Part shown: in pieces, positions 1 to 5,861 of the stretch | Position numbering within the stretch: the stretch's first letter is position 1 | Layout: each line of letters opens with the position of its first letter | Assembly: GCA_030042885.1 (NCBI GenBank) | Contig: JASHYW010000232.1 | Location: forward strand, 1-8,874 | From: Streptosporangiaceae bacterium | Lineage (GTDB): Bacteria; Actinomycetota; Actinomycetes; Streptosporangiales; Streptosporangiaceae | Length of the DNA: 8,874 nt | Reading direction: 5' to 3' | Notes under the pieces: generated by a model | Seen by the model: only the letters and a program-made list of their open reading frames with translations | Told to the model about the DNA's origin: nothing | The model's database searches: none | Program-made: the position numbers and the translations under genes

Positions 1-201
1 CTCGATTCCGGCCGCGAGCAGGTCCCTGGCGAAGATCCACTCGACTGGCTCATCGGTGCCAACATGGAACGCCATGCGTACCGCGTAAGGGTCCCTGCCG
101 CTGTAGTACAGGCTTGCCACAAGCGGAACAATCGTTTGCTGGGTGACGACAAGCCTTAGCCCGAGCTCAGCCGAGATCGTGGTGCTGCTGCTTCTGCTCA
201 T
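1..201 (-). CDS. SsgA-family sporulation/cell-division regulator, N-terminal part (runs off left edge)
   Basis: The minus strand from ATG at 201 is open for 67 codons to the window edge. The product begins MSRSSSTTISAELGLRLVV and continues with LYYSGRDPYAVRMAFH and EPVEWIFARDLLAAGI. The DPYAV..FH and VEW.FARDLL blocks are hallmarks of SsgA-like proteins (SALPs). In Streptomyces these small proteins position the division machinery and control septation and spore-wall steps; SsgB recruits FtsZ. Family members are about 130-145 aa, so roughly half is visible. An in-frame TAA two codons upstream makes this ATG the first possible start, and a G-rich stretch (about 203-216, read on the minus strand) can serve as ribosome binding site. 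Which SALP subtype this is cannot be decided from the N-terminus. The gene has no start in common with the tRNA side and stands divergent from it. Confidence 0.87.
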   Translation of the reverse strand, partial: MSRSSSTTISAELGLRLVVTQQTIVPLVASLYYSGRDPYAVRMAFHVGTDEPVEWIFARDLLAAGIE

Positions 202-460
202 CTGTTACCCACCCCTACCTAGCCGACTCCCGGACACCCGGGCTCTGCCGATACAAAGCGGCCGGTTGGTGACGACGGCGCACACGGAGGGTAAAGTTGC
301 CCCAGGTGATCAGCATCCCGTTTTGCGCCTTTCATGCCTAACCAGAGGACGGGCCACCGCCGCTGCCTTGACCTGGACAAATGCCGCCCGGTTCGGGAGT
401 GGCGTTGCTGCAGTTTAGTGTTCCTGCGCGTAGATTGCATAGCCTGTGACGCTGATCTCA

Positions 461-560
461 TGTACTAATATGCAAATTGTTTCCATTGCAATACGATACG
501 TAATTACGAGTGTTTCGATGCGTACGATTGCAAAATTTTGTCGTTACACAGTGTTATCGG
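461..560. other. AT-rich, palindrome-dense island
   Basis: I count about 64% A+T over these 100 bases in a window that is otherwise strongly GC-rich. Within it lie perfect palindromes ATTGCAAT (485-492), CGTAATTACG (499-508), CGTACG (521-526) and CAAAATTTTG (531-540). The TTGCAATACGATACG block (487-500) is an imperfect inverted match to CGTACGATTGCAA (521-533), giving a larger dyad around the central palindrome. No protein is encoded. It could be a promoter/operator cluster, a recombination site, or a binding site for a nucleoid-associated protein. Its function is unknown. Confidence 0.6.
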
Positions 561-720
561 CGTTCGGGGGAGGGAGCATGCCCGGCTCCCGGACACCGTG
601 GCTGGGTGGGCAGGCCCGGTCCGGTGCCGACCGGGTGCGGTGCTGCCGCCTCCGATGCGGTACGCCGCCGCGTGCCGCGGGGCGCGAATATGCGCTACCC
701 TATGGGAGCGCTGGGAGGGG

Positions 721-746
721 CTGCCGCAGGGCTGAGCCCTCGGCAG
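721..746 (+). terminator. Strong hairpin just upstream of tRNA-Val
   Basis: CTGCCG (721-726) pairs with CGGCAG (741-746), and AGGGC (728-732) pairs with GCCCT (736-740). This gives an 11-bp stem with one bulged C and a three-base TGA loop. It ends 19 nt before the tRNA. No U-tract follows, so it is either a U-less actinobacterial-type terminator for an upstream transcript or a folded leader of the tRNA precursor. The structure is certain; the role is inferred. Confidence 0.5.
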
Positions 747-765
747 ACAGCCCGGTACCAGCGGC

Positions 766-837
766 GGGCGATTGGCTCAGCGGGAGAGCGCCTCGTTCAC
801 ACCGAGGAGGTCACTGGTTCGATCCCAGTATCGCCCA
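766..837 (+). tRNA. tRNA-Val (anticodon CAC)
   Basis: A full cloverleaf can be drawn. The acceptor stem is GGGCGAT/ATCGCCC (766-772 with 830-836) and the D stem is GCTC/GAGC. The anticodon stem is CCTCG/CGAGG with loop TTCACAC, anticodon CAC at 798-800. The T arm is ACTGG-TTCGATC-CCAGT. The discriminator base is A837. All stems are fully paired. The 3' CCA is not encoded (ACA follows), so it must be added after transcription. The tRNA decodes GUG valine codons. Actinobacterial tRNA 3' ends are frequent integration sites, and a recombinase remnant lies about 1.1 kb downstream, but I saw no second copy of the tRNA 3' end that would mark an att site. Confidence 0.97.
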
Positions 838-869
838 CAGGTGTAAGGCCAGGTCAGAAGCTCCACTGG

Positions 870-901
870 CAGCTCCCATCCTACTCCGCGGATGGGAGCT
901 G
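870..901 (+). terminator. Rho-independent-type terminator downstream of tRNA-Val
   Basis: A perfect 12-bp inverted repeat, CAGCTCCCATCC (870-881) and GGATGGGAGCTG (890-901), has an 8-nt loop. It extends by one further G-C pair and two G-U pairs. A five-T run (918-922) lies 17 nt beyond the stem, farther than in a textbook terminator. It starts 33 nt after the tRNA, where a tRNA transcript would be expected to end. Confidence 0.65.
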
Positions 902-904
902 CTG

Positions 905-1317
905 CCGTATTGGGAGATTTTTGGGAGACCGTGTTCTCCCGCCCGGCACCCGACGCCACCTAGACCCTGGATGCCGCACCTGACCGCCCTCCCTGACCCG
1001 GAGCCCGCCGAGTACTTCACCACCATCCCGTATGTCCTACCTGCCCGCCGACGAGCCCCGGCTCCCACATCAGCCAGACAGCACAGGACTGGGAAGTCAC
1101 ACTCTGGCATAACGACCCGTGCCCGCATGCCAGTGAAAAGCACCGGCCCTCATCCATGTGCCCGGCTGCCCCACCTGCCACACGTGCCGCAAGTCCGACC
1201 TTTCCGTCAGCTCCCTCATCCGGGCCGGTGGGCATTCATCCCCAAGCACGGCCGGACCCCGCTTACTTCCCAGGACAGAACTATCCACACCGCCTCCGGC
1301 GGCGATACTGCCCGCAA
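905..1317 (+). other. No intact gene; shifted protein-like fragments
   Basis: No continuous frame looks like a real protein, but short stretches in different plus-strand frames do. MPHLTALPDPEPAEYFTTIP starts at about 970. DWEVTLWHNDPCPHASEKH lies at about 1090-1145. A Cys-rich stretch PGCPTCHTCRKSDLSVSSL begins at about 1160. The consecutive positions in three frames could be one gene broken by two frameshifts, or chance in GC-rich DNA. I do not recognise a family. Confidence 0.25.
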
Positions 1318-1634
1318 ATGAAAACCGACAACTTCATCATCGACCGGATCGCCAGGCGGCCGGGCGGCAGCTGGGGCGAGGGCGCCGCGCCAGGTCCGGG
1401 AGATGCCGCTGTAGTCGGCCGGGATAACTTGCCCCACGATCCGCGCGCTGCGGCCTCATTCCCGCCGAGCAGGGCGCGCACGGCGCCGCGATGCTCATGC
1501 TGATCCGCGAGCACATACAGCCGCTGCCTGCTGTACCAGGGCCCAGCGGCGACCCCGACGAGGTAACTCCCGACCTCGCCGAGCTGGCGAAGCTCCTGCG
1601 ACGCCTCGGCGGGGAGTCCGGCGTTCAGGGCTGA
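1318..1634 (+). pseudogene. Possible frameshifted small hypothetical gene
   Basis: ATG at 1318 opens a frame beginning MKTDNFIIDRIARRPGGSWG. From about 1464 the protein-like signal moves to another frame. That second stretch ends in DEVTPDLAELAKLLRRLGG and stops at TGA 1632-1634. It is charged, looks helical, and nearly all its codons end in G or C, as in real genes of this window. An in-frame TAA at 1425 shows the second part cannot start far upstream, so one frameshift would be needed to join the parts. There is no clear ribosome binding site before 1318. The family is not recognised; it may be part of the same decayed island as the recombinase fragment. The antisense frame is also open but reads less like a protein. 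Confidence 0.3.
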
Positions 1635-1901
1635 CGTCGGGATCCGGCAGGACGCCGGTGGCGGGCGCCGTGGCGGTGCTGCGGCTGGCATCTGCGCCTG
1701 CGGCGCTCCCGGAGCCACGTGCGTACGGGCACCCAGGCGGCGACGACGGCCATCGGGCACGAGAGCACCCCGCTCGCCTCTGCCGCGTACGCCATCACCG
1801 CCGCCATGCCTACGTGCTACTTGCTCGTAACAAGCGGCGCATTGGGCTGAGCGCGGGCGTGGCCGAGAGGAGGTTCCCGCACCGGGAAGTAATTATTACC
1901 C
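1635..1901. other. No intact gene
   Basis: A plus-strand stretch ending at TGA 1848-1850 contains a possible membrane-type segment (ASAAYAITAAMPTCYLLVTS), preceded by HVRTGTQAATTAIGHE. There is no supported start, and the family is not recognised. An 11-bp palindrome, GTAATTATTAC (1889-1899), stands just before the recombinase remnant and could belong to its promoter. Confidence 0.3.
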
Positions 1902-2316
1902 TTGAGAACAATGATTCTCAGGAGTGGCCATGTGACTCCTGAGAATGCAACGGACCCACATCCCGGGCCGCCGGATCTGACTCCCGAGAACGCGGACCTG
2001 CTCGCCGGGTACGCTGCTCACCTCGGGCACTCGCCGCTGGCCGGCTACACGCTGCGGACCTACCTCGGCGCGGTCCGTGCCTACCTCAGGTGGCTGCAGC
2101 AGGCCCAGGCCAACAGGGACCCGCTGAACGACGCCGCGGCCAGGGACTGGGCCGTCCGCGACTACCGGAGTTACCTCGTCACCGTGGCCAAGAAGGGCCA
2201 CCGCCACCGTGAACAAGGACCTGGCCGCGCTGGCCGACTTCTACACCTGGCGCGGCCTCGGCCAGCCCTGGGGCGTCAAGCGCCACCAGGTCCCGCGGCC
2301 CACCGGCAGCAGGTGA
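1902..2316 (+). pseudogene. Tyrosine recombinase/integrase, N-terminal domain only, frameshifted
   Basis: The frame opening at TTG 1902 or ATG 1911 encodes the N-terminal SAM-like DNA-binding domain of a phage-integrase-type recombinase: LAGYTLRTYLGAVRAYLRWL, then DPLNDAAARDWAVRDYRSYL. After the AAG-AAG-GGC codons near 2190-2198 the homology moves to the next frame (ATVNKDLAALADFYTWRGLG), so about two bases have been lost near 2198-2206. That frame ends at TGA 2314-2316. Intact family members are about 300-400 aa and carry the catalytic R..H-x-R..Y domain. None of that domain is present, so the product could not recombine DNA. Translated without the shift, the frame runs into low-quality sequence. 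TPENA is encoded twice near the start, from a 15-bp near-direct repeat (1934-1948 and 1979-1993, two C/T differences). Confidence 0.8.
1903..1946. repeat. Nested inverted repeats over the recombinase start
   Basis: ATTCTCAGGAGT (1914-1925) and ACTCCTGAGAAT (1935-1946) are perfect 12-bp inverted repeats around a 9-bp loop. A third element, TGAGAA (1903-1908), is the inverse of TTCTCA (1915-1920), so either of two hairpins could form. Both cover the possible TTG and ATG starts. This could be an operator, a translation-blocking hairpin, or part of a recombination site. Confidence 0.6.
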
Positions 2317-2554
2317 CCGGGCTGTTGGCCAGTCTGCGGCAATGGACGGCCGCACTCACCGGGTCAGGCCAGCCGCACTCGGGCGCGCAGGACCCGTCCC
2401 GGCCGGGCGAACAGTAGCCGTCGGGCGCGGCCGCTTTCACCAGGCGGCGAAGGGGCGATCGCCCTCGCCCGTCGCCGCGAGCTGCTCGACGGCCTGGCGA
2501 TGAGTCCGAGCCTGGTCTCGAACGGTCCTTCGAGCTGGGCGAGGAGGCGGTTGA
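2317..2554. other. Junction region without a supported gene
   Basis: This stretch lies between the truncated recombinase and the truncated propeller gene. A minus-strand frame starting at 2558 (MLNRLLAQLEGPFETRLGLI) has good third-position G+C for about 40 codons but then becomes Arg-rich and matches nothing I recognise. A plus-strand frame with ALARRRELLDGLAMS is an equally weak candidate. Confidence 0.3.
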
Positions 2555-3031
2555 GCATGGCGAGGCGCGTACGCCTACTCGCTGCACCAGCTCAGCAACG
2601 GCGGTTACGTCCTGGCCGGCGACGAAGACATCGAGCAGCCCGAAGTGACGATCGAGCCATGGATCGCGGAAGTAAGCTCCACCGGCAGCCTGCTGTGGCA
2701 GCACCTGTACTACCAGGTATACAAGCCGACCGGACTGCCGCTGGGCGAGGACTTCTCCGGCGCGGCGGTAAACTCGGCCGGCGGGTTCGTGGCCGGCGGG
2801 CCGACAGAGGACTACACCACCCAGAAAGATGAGCTGTATGCCGTCCAGACCGACAGCTCGGGGAACGCAGGAACCTGCGGCGATGAGTACGCAGGCACAC
2901 CGCTGCAGGCCATCAGCCCCCAGCTGACCGCCACCGCACCGTCGCTGCCGGCCCAGACGGCTACGACGCCGGCGGCCAGCTCGCCGGAGGCGGCAACGGC
3001 GACCTCGATCAGCACCCAGACAGACTGCTGA
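2555..3031 (+). pseudogene. C-terminal fragment of a secreted beta-propeller-like protein
   Basis: The frame opens right after TGA 2552-2554 and runs to TGA 3029-3031 with strongly coding composition, but it has no start codon before GTG 2645. The sequence has blade-like repeats: YSLHQLSNGGYVLAGDED, then AVNSAGGFVAGGPTED, with EVSSTGSLLWQHLYYQ and AVQTDSSGNAGTC at strand ends. A Thr/Ser/Ala-rich tail follows and ends in QTDC. This is the pattern of secreted PQQ-like or delta-60-type propeller proteins, which need several blades. Only one or two blades are visible and there is no signal peptide, so the 5' part has been lost. Translation from GTG 2645 is possible but would give an incomplete fold. 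It is not an obvious copy of the propeller gene at 4273-5538. Confidence 0.6.
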
Positions 3032-3335
3032 CCCCACCGCCACGCAACCGTGGGCCGGCTGCCAGCCCGGCAGCCTGATCCGGGCCTGGCCCGCCCGGGG
3101 GTCCGCCGTGCCCGGCGCCGCCCGCCGAAAACCTGGTCCCGGCGACATCGGCCCACGCCAGCTCCTCGGCGCCGGAGTGCCCCAGCGCGGTTGCGGCCGC
3201 CAGGACGAGGATTGCGTGCACCTGGGCGTCAGCCGGCCGCGTTCGCTTCCTTCGACTGGCGCTGCCAGCTGCCGCACCTGACCCTGATCCCGGCCGCGGC
3301 CGTCCTTGGCGCGGCCCTGATCGGCGGCCGCCGCC
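3032..3335. other. No supported gene
   Basis: The region lies between the propeller fragment and the convergent anti-sigma gene. A plus-strand stretch near 3238-3345 (DWRCQLPHLTLIPAAAVLGA) has high third-position G+C and a hydrophobic core. A minus-strand stretch from GTG 3221 (MHAILVLAAATALGHSGAEE) looks equally plausible. Neither has family motifs. No clear bidirectional terminator was seen. Confidence 0.3.
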
Positions 3336-3596
3336 TCACTGCTGTTCGGACTTCCACCGGCGGTAGAGCTCGAGGAAATCCTCCCGCATGCGCGGCGTCA
3401 GGTCTTCCGGCGCTAGGCGCCCGGTCAGCCTGATGGTCTCGCGCATCTGCGCCAGGTACTCGGTGCAGTCCGGGCAGCCGGCGAGGTGCGCCTCGAAGCG
3501 CCTCCGCGCGGACCGGCTCAGCGCACCCTCGAGGTAGTCCGTCACCAGCTCGACCGCCTGCTGGCAGACCAGATCACGGCGAAGGAGGAGTCTCAC
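3336..3596 (-). CDS. Zinc-binding anti-sigma factor (zf-HC2 type), soluble
   Basis: This 86-aa protein has the anti-sigma zinc-finger pattern: C11, then H37-x3-C41-x2-C44 (EAHLAGCPDC), within the helix VTDYLEGALSRSARRRFEAH. Such proteins hold an ECF sigma factor inactive by binding its region 2 or 4 until a signal releases it, sometimes by oxidation of the Cys-Zn site. There is no transmembrane segment, so it acts in the cytoplasm rather than sensing from the membrane. The start is GTG at 3596, which overlaps the sigma stop codon (GTGA, 3596-3593), so the pair is translationally coupled. GGGAGG lies just upstream as ribosome binding site. The C-terminal tail (about 55-86) is helical and charged. 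Its partner is almost certainly the sigma factor encoded immediately before it. Confidence 0.93.
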   Translation of the reverse strand: MRLLLRRDLVCQQAVELVTDYLEGALSRSARRRFEAHLAGCPDCTEYLAQMRETIRLTGRLAPEDLTPRMREDFLELYRRWKSEQQ

Positions 3597-4186
3597 CGCG
3601 CCTCCCGGAACTCATCCTCGAGCAGCTGCCGGAGCCTGCTCCGGCCGCGGTGCAGCAGGACCCGCTGGTTCACCTGGCTGATGGCCAGCACGGCGCAGAC
3701 CTCTTCGCTGCTCATCTCCTCGACGTCGCGCAGGATGACAACTTCTCGCTGCCGGGCGGGCAGCTCATCGATCAAGGACCGGATGCGAAAGGCGAGCTTG
3801 CCCGCCTCCATGCGGCCCTCGGCCGCCTCGATCCAGTGCTCGGGCGGGTCCGCCCAGCTGCCGGACGCGTCGAACCTGGCCGGATGGACCGTCGGCTCCG
3901 GGTCCGCGACGGGGATGCTGCGCTGTTCCCGGCCGCCCGTGGTACGGGCCCGGTTGACGAGGATACGGAACAACCAGGTCTTCAGCGACGAGCGCCCCTC
4001 GAACCCCTCAAGGCCGCGCAGCACCGCCAGCCACGTGTCCTGGACGACCTCCTCGGCGACCGCGCGGCTCGGCACGAACGAGGCCGCGAGCCGCAGCATC
4101 GGCTCGTGATAGCGCTCCACCAGGATGACGAACGCGCGCTCATCGCCCGAACGCAGCCGGAGCAGCAGCTCCCGGTCCGAATCCAT
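3593..4186 (-). CDS. ECF-family RNA polymerase sigma factor
   Basis: The 197-aa protein has only the two core domains of group-4 (ECF) sigma factors. Region 2 is about residues 5-82 (LLLRLRSGDERAFVILVERY ... VVQDTWLAVLRGLEGFEG ... LKTWLFRILVNRAR). Region 4 is about 132-192 (LPARQREVVILRDVEEMSSE then a helix-turn-helix, VLAISQVNQRVLLHRGRSRL). The linker, about residues 83-125, is long and Pro-rich. It directs RNA polymerase to a stress or signal regulon and is held by the anti-sigma factor encoded downstream. I chose ATG 4186 because family homology starts right there and TATTCT lies 7 nt upstream, a leaderless arrangement. ATG 4243 would add 19 residues of unusual composition. The gene follows the propeller gene on the same strand (stop at 4273), so it may be transcribed both from that operon and from its own promoter. 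Confidence 0.95.
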   Translation of the reverse strand: MDSDRELLLRLRSGDERAFVILVERYHEPMLRLAASFVPSRAVAEEVVQDTWLAVLRGLEGFEGRSSLKTWLFRILVNRARTTGGREQRSIPVADPEPTVHPARFDASGSWADPPEHWIEAAEGRMEAGKLAFRIRSLIDELPARQREVVILRDVEEMSSEEVCAVLAISQVNQRVLLHRGRSRLRQLLEDEFREAR

Positions 4187-4193
4187 CACGGAC

Positions 4194-4199
4194 AGAATA
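4194..4199 (-). promoter_or_regulatory. -10 box of a probable leaderless promoter for the ECF sigma gene
   Basis: TATTCT on the minus strand is followed by exactly 7 nt and then the ATG at 4186. This puts the transcription start at or next to the start codon. No good -35 hexamer is visible at 17-18 bp (CTCAGG), so strength or sigma dependence is uncertain. The same spacing is seen for the CGNR regulator gene. Confidence 0.45.
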
Positions 4200-4272
4200 G
4201 GACGAGCCGACCGTCCCCTGAGCCAGGGCCACGGCCGGCTCATCGCGGTTTCCGTTAAATGTCGCAGGATCG

Positions 4273-5538
4273 TTACCAGGTGTTGACGATCCCGGCGGAC
4301 GCGGTGACCCCGGCGGGCAGCGGGGTCGGTGAGCTGGGCACCTCGGTGAGGTTTCCGCCGCTGACGGCGAAGACAGACACGAAATGCATGCCAGTGCCGT
4401 CCACGAGCAGGTACCTGCCGTCCGGGGACAGCCGGGCGTCTGTGTCAGCCCCGCCGCCGGTGATGGTGGAGCTGCCGATCAGCGCGAGCGAGCCGTCCCG
4501 GTTGATGGCGTAGCTGGAGATGGTGCCCGAGCCGGTGTTGACGGCGAACAGGTACCTGCCGTCGTGGCTGATCTCCACCCAGCAAGGAGCCGTCTGGTCA
4601 TCGGCGAACGGGGACGAGCCGATCGAGGATAGCGTCCCGCTGGCGGAGTCGCTGAACGCGGACACCGTGCCCAGGCCGGCGCCATTGTGGGCGTTGGAGA
4701 CGAACAGCTGACCCGGGTTCGTCGGGCGGAACTCGCTGCCGAACGGGCCAGCGCCCTGCGCGGCGAACGGCGATCCGGGGGCGGCGGTCAGCAGCCCGTC
4801 GAAGCCGACGGTGAAGCTGTCGATCAGGCTGGTTGTCACGCGGGTGCCGACCAGCTTGGTGCCGATGCCGTTGAAGAACACGTCACCCAGGCCGGAGCCA
4901 GCAGGGACCGCGACCGTCGAGCCTGCGATCGGGGTCAGGCTGCCGCCGGAACTGAGGCGGAAGCCGGAGTAGCCGCCGACGGCAGTGCTTGTGCCCTGGT
5001 TCGCCACGTAGACCAGGCCGAACGGGGAGATCGCGATGCTCACTGGCGTGATCCCGCCCGAGGACACCGGCTGGCCGGCAAGCACCGGCACGCCGCCCGC
5101 GGTCAGGCGCAGGACCGAGATCTGGTTACTGCCGGCATCGACAGCCAGCAGGTACCTGCCGTCCGGGGTGACCTGGATCGCGCCCTGGGAGGCCAGGCCC
5201 GAGCCCAGGCCCGCGCCGCCGGCGCTGAACGGAGAGCCGGCCAGCGCGGTGAGCGAGCCGTCGGCGTGCCGGGCGAACCCGTCGATGGTATTGGCCGTGA
5301 CGGTGTTGCCGTCGACGTAGGTGTAGCCGACCACCGGGGACGTATTGGTTGAGGCGGACGCGGACACCGGGACAGCCGCCGCCGCGGCCGCCGCCGCGAG
5401 GCTGAGCAGTATCAGACCCGGCCTGATGCGTGCCGGGACGCGGATCGCGCTGGCCAGCGCGACCGCTACCGCGCTCGCCAGCGCCATCGGCCCGGGCAGT
5501 TTGCTGCGGGTACCGCCTGGGCGGTTCGGGATTCTCAT
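4273..5538 (-). CDS. Secreted beta-propeller protein (lactonase/YVTN-like)
   Basis: This 421-aa protein has a long Ala-rich N-terminus with two hydrophobic segments (about 17-32 and 40-60). The second ends in VPVSASAS, a likely signal-peptidase site, so the protein is probably exported. The rest is built from propeller blades: TPDGRYLLAVDAG (124), SPFGLVYVANQG (171), FRPTNPGQLFVSN (270), SHDGRYLFAVNTG (324) and SPDGRYLLVDGTG (371). Between them are repeated GSPF/SSPF motifs (101, 256, 308). This matches the seven-bladed lactonase/6-phosphogluconolactonase-like fold, but no catalytic residues can be confirmed, so a binding or structural role outside the cell is as likely as an enzyme. AGGAGA sits just before ATG 5538 and fixes the start. 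It is the first gene of a minus-strand cassette, followed after about 90 bp by the ECF sigma gene, suggesting a surface protein linked to that sigma system. Confidence 0.92.
   Translation of the reverse strand: MRIPNRPGGTRSKLPGPMALASAVAVALASAIRVPARIRPGLILLSLAAAAAAAAVPVSASASTNTSPVVGYTYVDGNTVTANTIDGFARHADGSLTALAGSPFSAGGAGLGSGLASQGAIQVTPDGRYLLAVDAGSNQISVLRLTAGGVPVLAGQPVSSGGITPVSIAISPFGLVYVANQGTSTAVGGYSGFRLSSGGSLTPIAGSTVAVPAGSGLGDVFFNGIGTKLVGTRVTTSLIDSFTVGFDGLLTAAPGSPFAAQGAGPFGSEFRPTNPGQLFVSNAHNGAGLGTVSAFSDSASGTLSSIGSSPFADDQTAPCWVEISHDGRYLFAVNTGSGTISSYAINRDGSLALIGSSTITGGGADTDARLSPDGRYLLVDGTGMHFVSVFAVSGGNLTEVPSSPTPLPAGVTASAGIVNTW
4408..5163. repeat. 15-bp repeat present three times inside the propeller gene
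   Basis: CAGGTACCTGCCGTC occurs at 4408-4422, 4549-4563 and 5149-5163. Each copy encodes the DGRYL blade motif, so the repeat reflects the repeated protein fold. It includes the palindrome CAGGTACCTG. Confidence 0.85.
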
Positions 5539-5597
5539 CTGTCTCCTAACATCGGCTGTTGGGCATGAAAACCCTCAGTCCCCGCAGCAGCCCGCGC

Positions 5598-5626
5598 GTT
5601 ACAGTCTGAGCCGGACAGCTCGTCAA
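5598..5626 (-). promoter_or_regulatory. Housekeeping-type promoter of the propeller gene
   Basis: On the minus strand TTGACG (5626-5621) and TGTAAC (5603-5598) are separated by exactly 17 bp. This fits a vegetative (HrdB/SigA-like) promoter with a good -35 and a fair -10 (four of six consensus bases). Transcription would start near 5590, leaving a leader of about 50 nt with the AGGAGA ribosome binding site at its end. A perfect palindrome GTACCGGTAC (5649-5658) lies about 20 bp upstream of the -35 and could be an activator site. Confidence 0.5.
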
Positions 5627-5787
5627 GCCTGACCCGCGGATCTGAGACGTACCGGTACCCCTACGAAAAGCTCTTCGCGCGTGGGGGTTCGGGCTTTCGT
5701 GCTCCAGCCCCGCGAGAGCCGCCGCGTCACGGCAGAGTCGGCTTCCGTAGCAATAGCCGCCCGCAGCGATGGGCATGCCGGACATGG

Positions 5788-5817
5788 CTAACCATCGAGA
5801 CAAGTCTCGGAGGCTAG
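5788..5817. promoter_or_regulatory. Dyad 1: CTAAC-N20-GCTAG, upstream of the CGNR gene
   Basis: CTAAC (5788-5792) and GCTAG (5813-5817) are the ends of a 30-bp dyad with one mismatch to the CTAAC/GTTAG form. Inside it is the perfect palindrome CGAGAC-AA-GTCTCG (5796-5809), centred on the same axis. The centre lies 34 bp before that of the next dyad, so the two form a tandem array. It is followed by TAGAAA in the position where the other copies have a -10 box. Confidence 0.6.
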
Positions 5818-5820
5818 AAA

Positions 5821-5852
5821 TCTAACTTTCCAGCACTACCTGGAGGGTTAGA
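5821..5852. promoter_or_regulatory. Dyad 2 with overlapping promoter of the CGNR gene
   Basis: TCTAACTTTCCAG (5821-5833) and CTGGAGGGTTAGA (5840-5852) are inverted repeats matching at 11 of 13 positions, with a 6-bp spacer. The outer CTAAC and GTTAG are 20 bp apart. The right end merges with TAGACT (5849-5854), a good TAnnnT -10 box exactly 7 nt before the GTG start at 5862, so the transcript is probably leaderless. A protein bound here would cover the promoter, which suggests repression, probably autoregulation. No convincing -35 hexamer is seen. Confidence 0.65.
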
Positions 5853-5861
5853 CTGTGCAGC

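Larger units (their letters stand above)
202..765. other. Non-coding region between the ssgA-like gene and tRNA-Val
   Basis: No reading frame here has convincing protein-like composition. The long plus-strand open frame crossing 446-1321 runs straight through the tRNA and its hairpins, so I treat it as spurious. The region should hold the promoter of the ssgA-like gene (minus) and that of the tRNA (plus), but I could not assign either firmly. Its notable contents are the AT-rich island at 461-560 and the hairpin at 721-746, listed separately. A smaller bulged dyad surrounds a TACCCT box at 696-701, which could be a weak -10 for the tRNA. Confidence 0.6.

Noticed and set aside
227..597. 12-bp direct repeat CTCCCGGACACC (227-238 and 586-597)
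   Set aside because: A shared 12-mer is expected by chance in about 9 kb of GC-rich sequence, and no structure surrounds it.
446..1321. A 291-codon plus-strand open frame
   Set aside because: It runs through the tRNA and both hairpins, is Arg/Pro/Gly-rich and has no family motif. Long open frames by chance are common in GC-rich DNA.
2276..3277. A 333-codon minus-strand open frame
   Set aside because: It is antisense to the propeller fragment, which has much better protein-like sequence. The minus product is Arg/Ser/Gly-rich with no motif.
4187..4243. Upstream ATG 4243 as start of the ECF sigma factor
   Set aside because: The extra 19 residues have no family similarity, several codons end in T unlike the gene, and a -10-like TATTCT lies inside that stretch.
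4408..5163. Triple 15-bp repeat as a possible CRISPR or regulatory repeat
   Set aside because: All copies lie in frame inside the propeller gene and encode its DGRYL blade motif; the spacing is irregular.
5655..5690. Possible hairpin (CCCCTACGAA with TTCGCGCGTGGGG) as a terminator
   Set aside because: It is imperfect and lies between divergent genes, where no terminator is needed. It may be chance or a weak regulatory fold.
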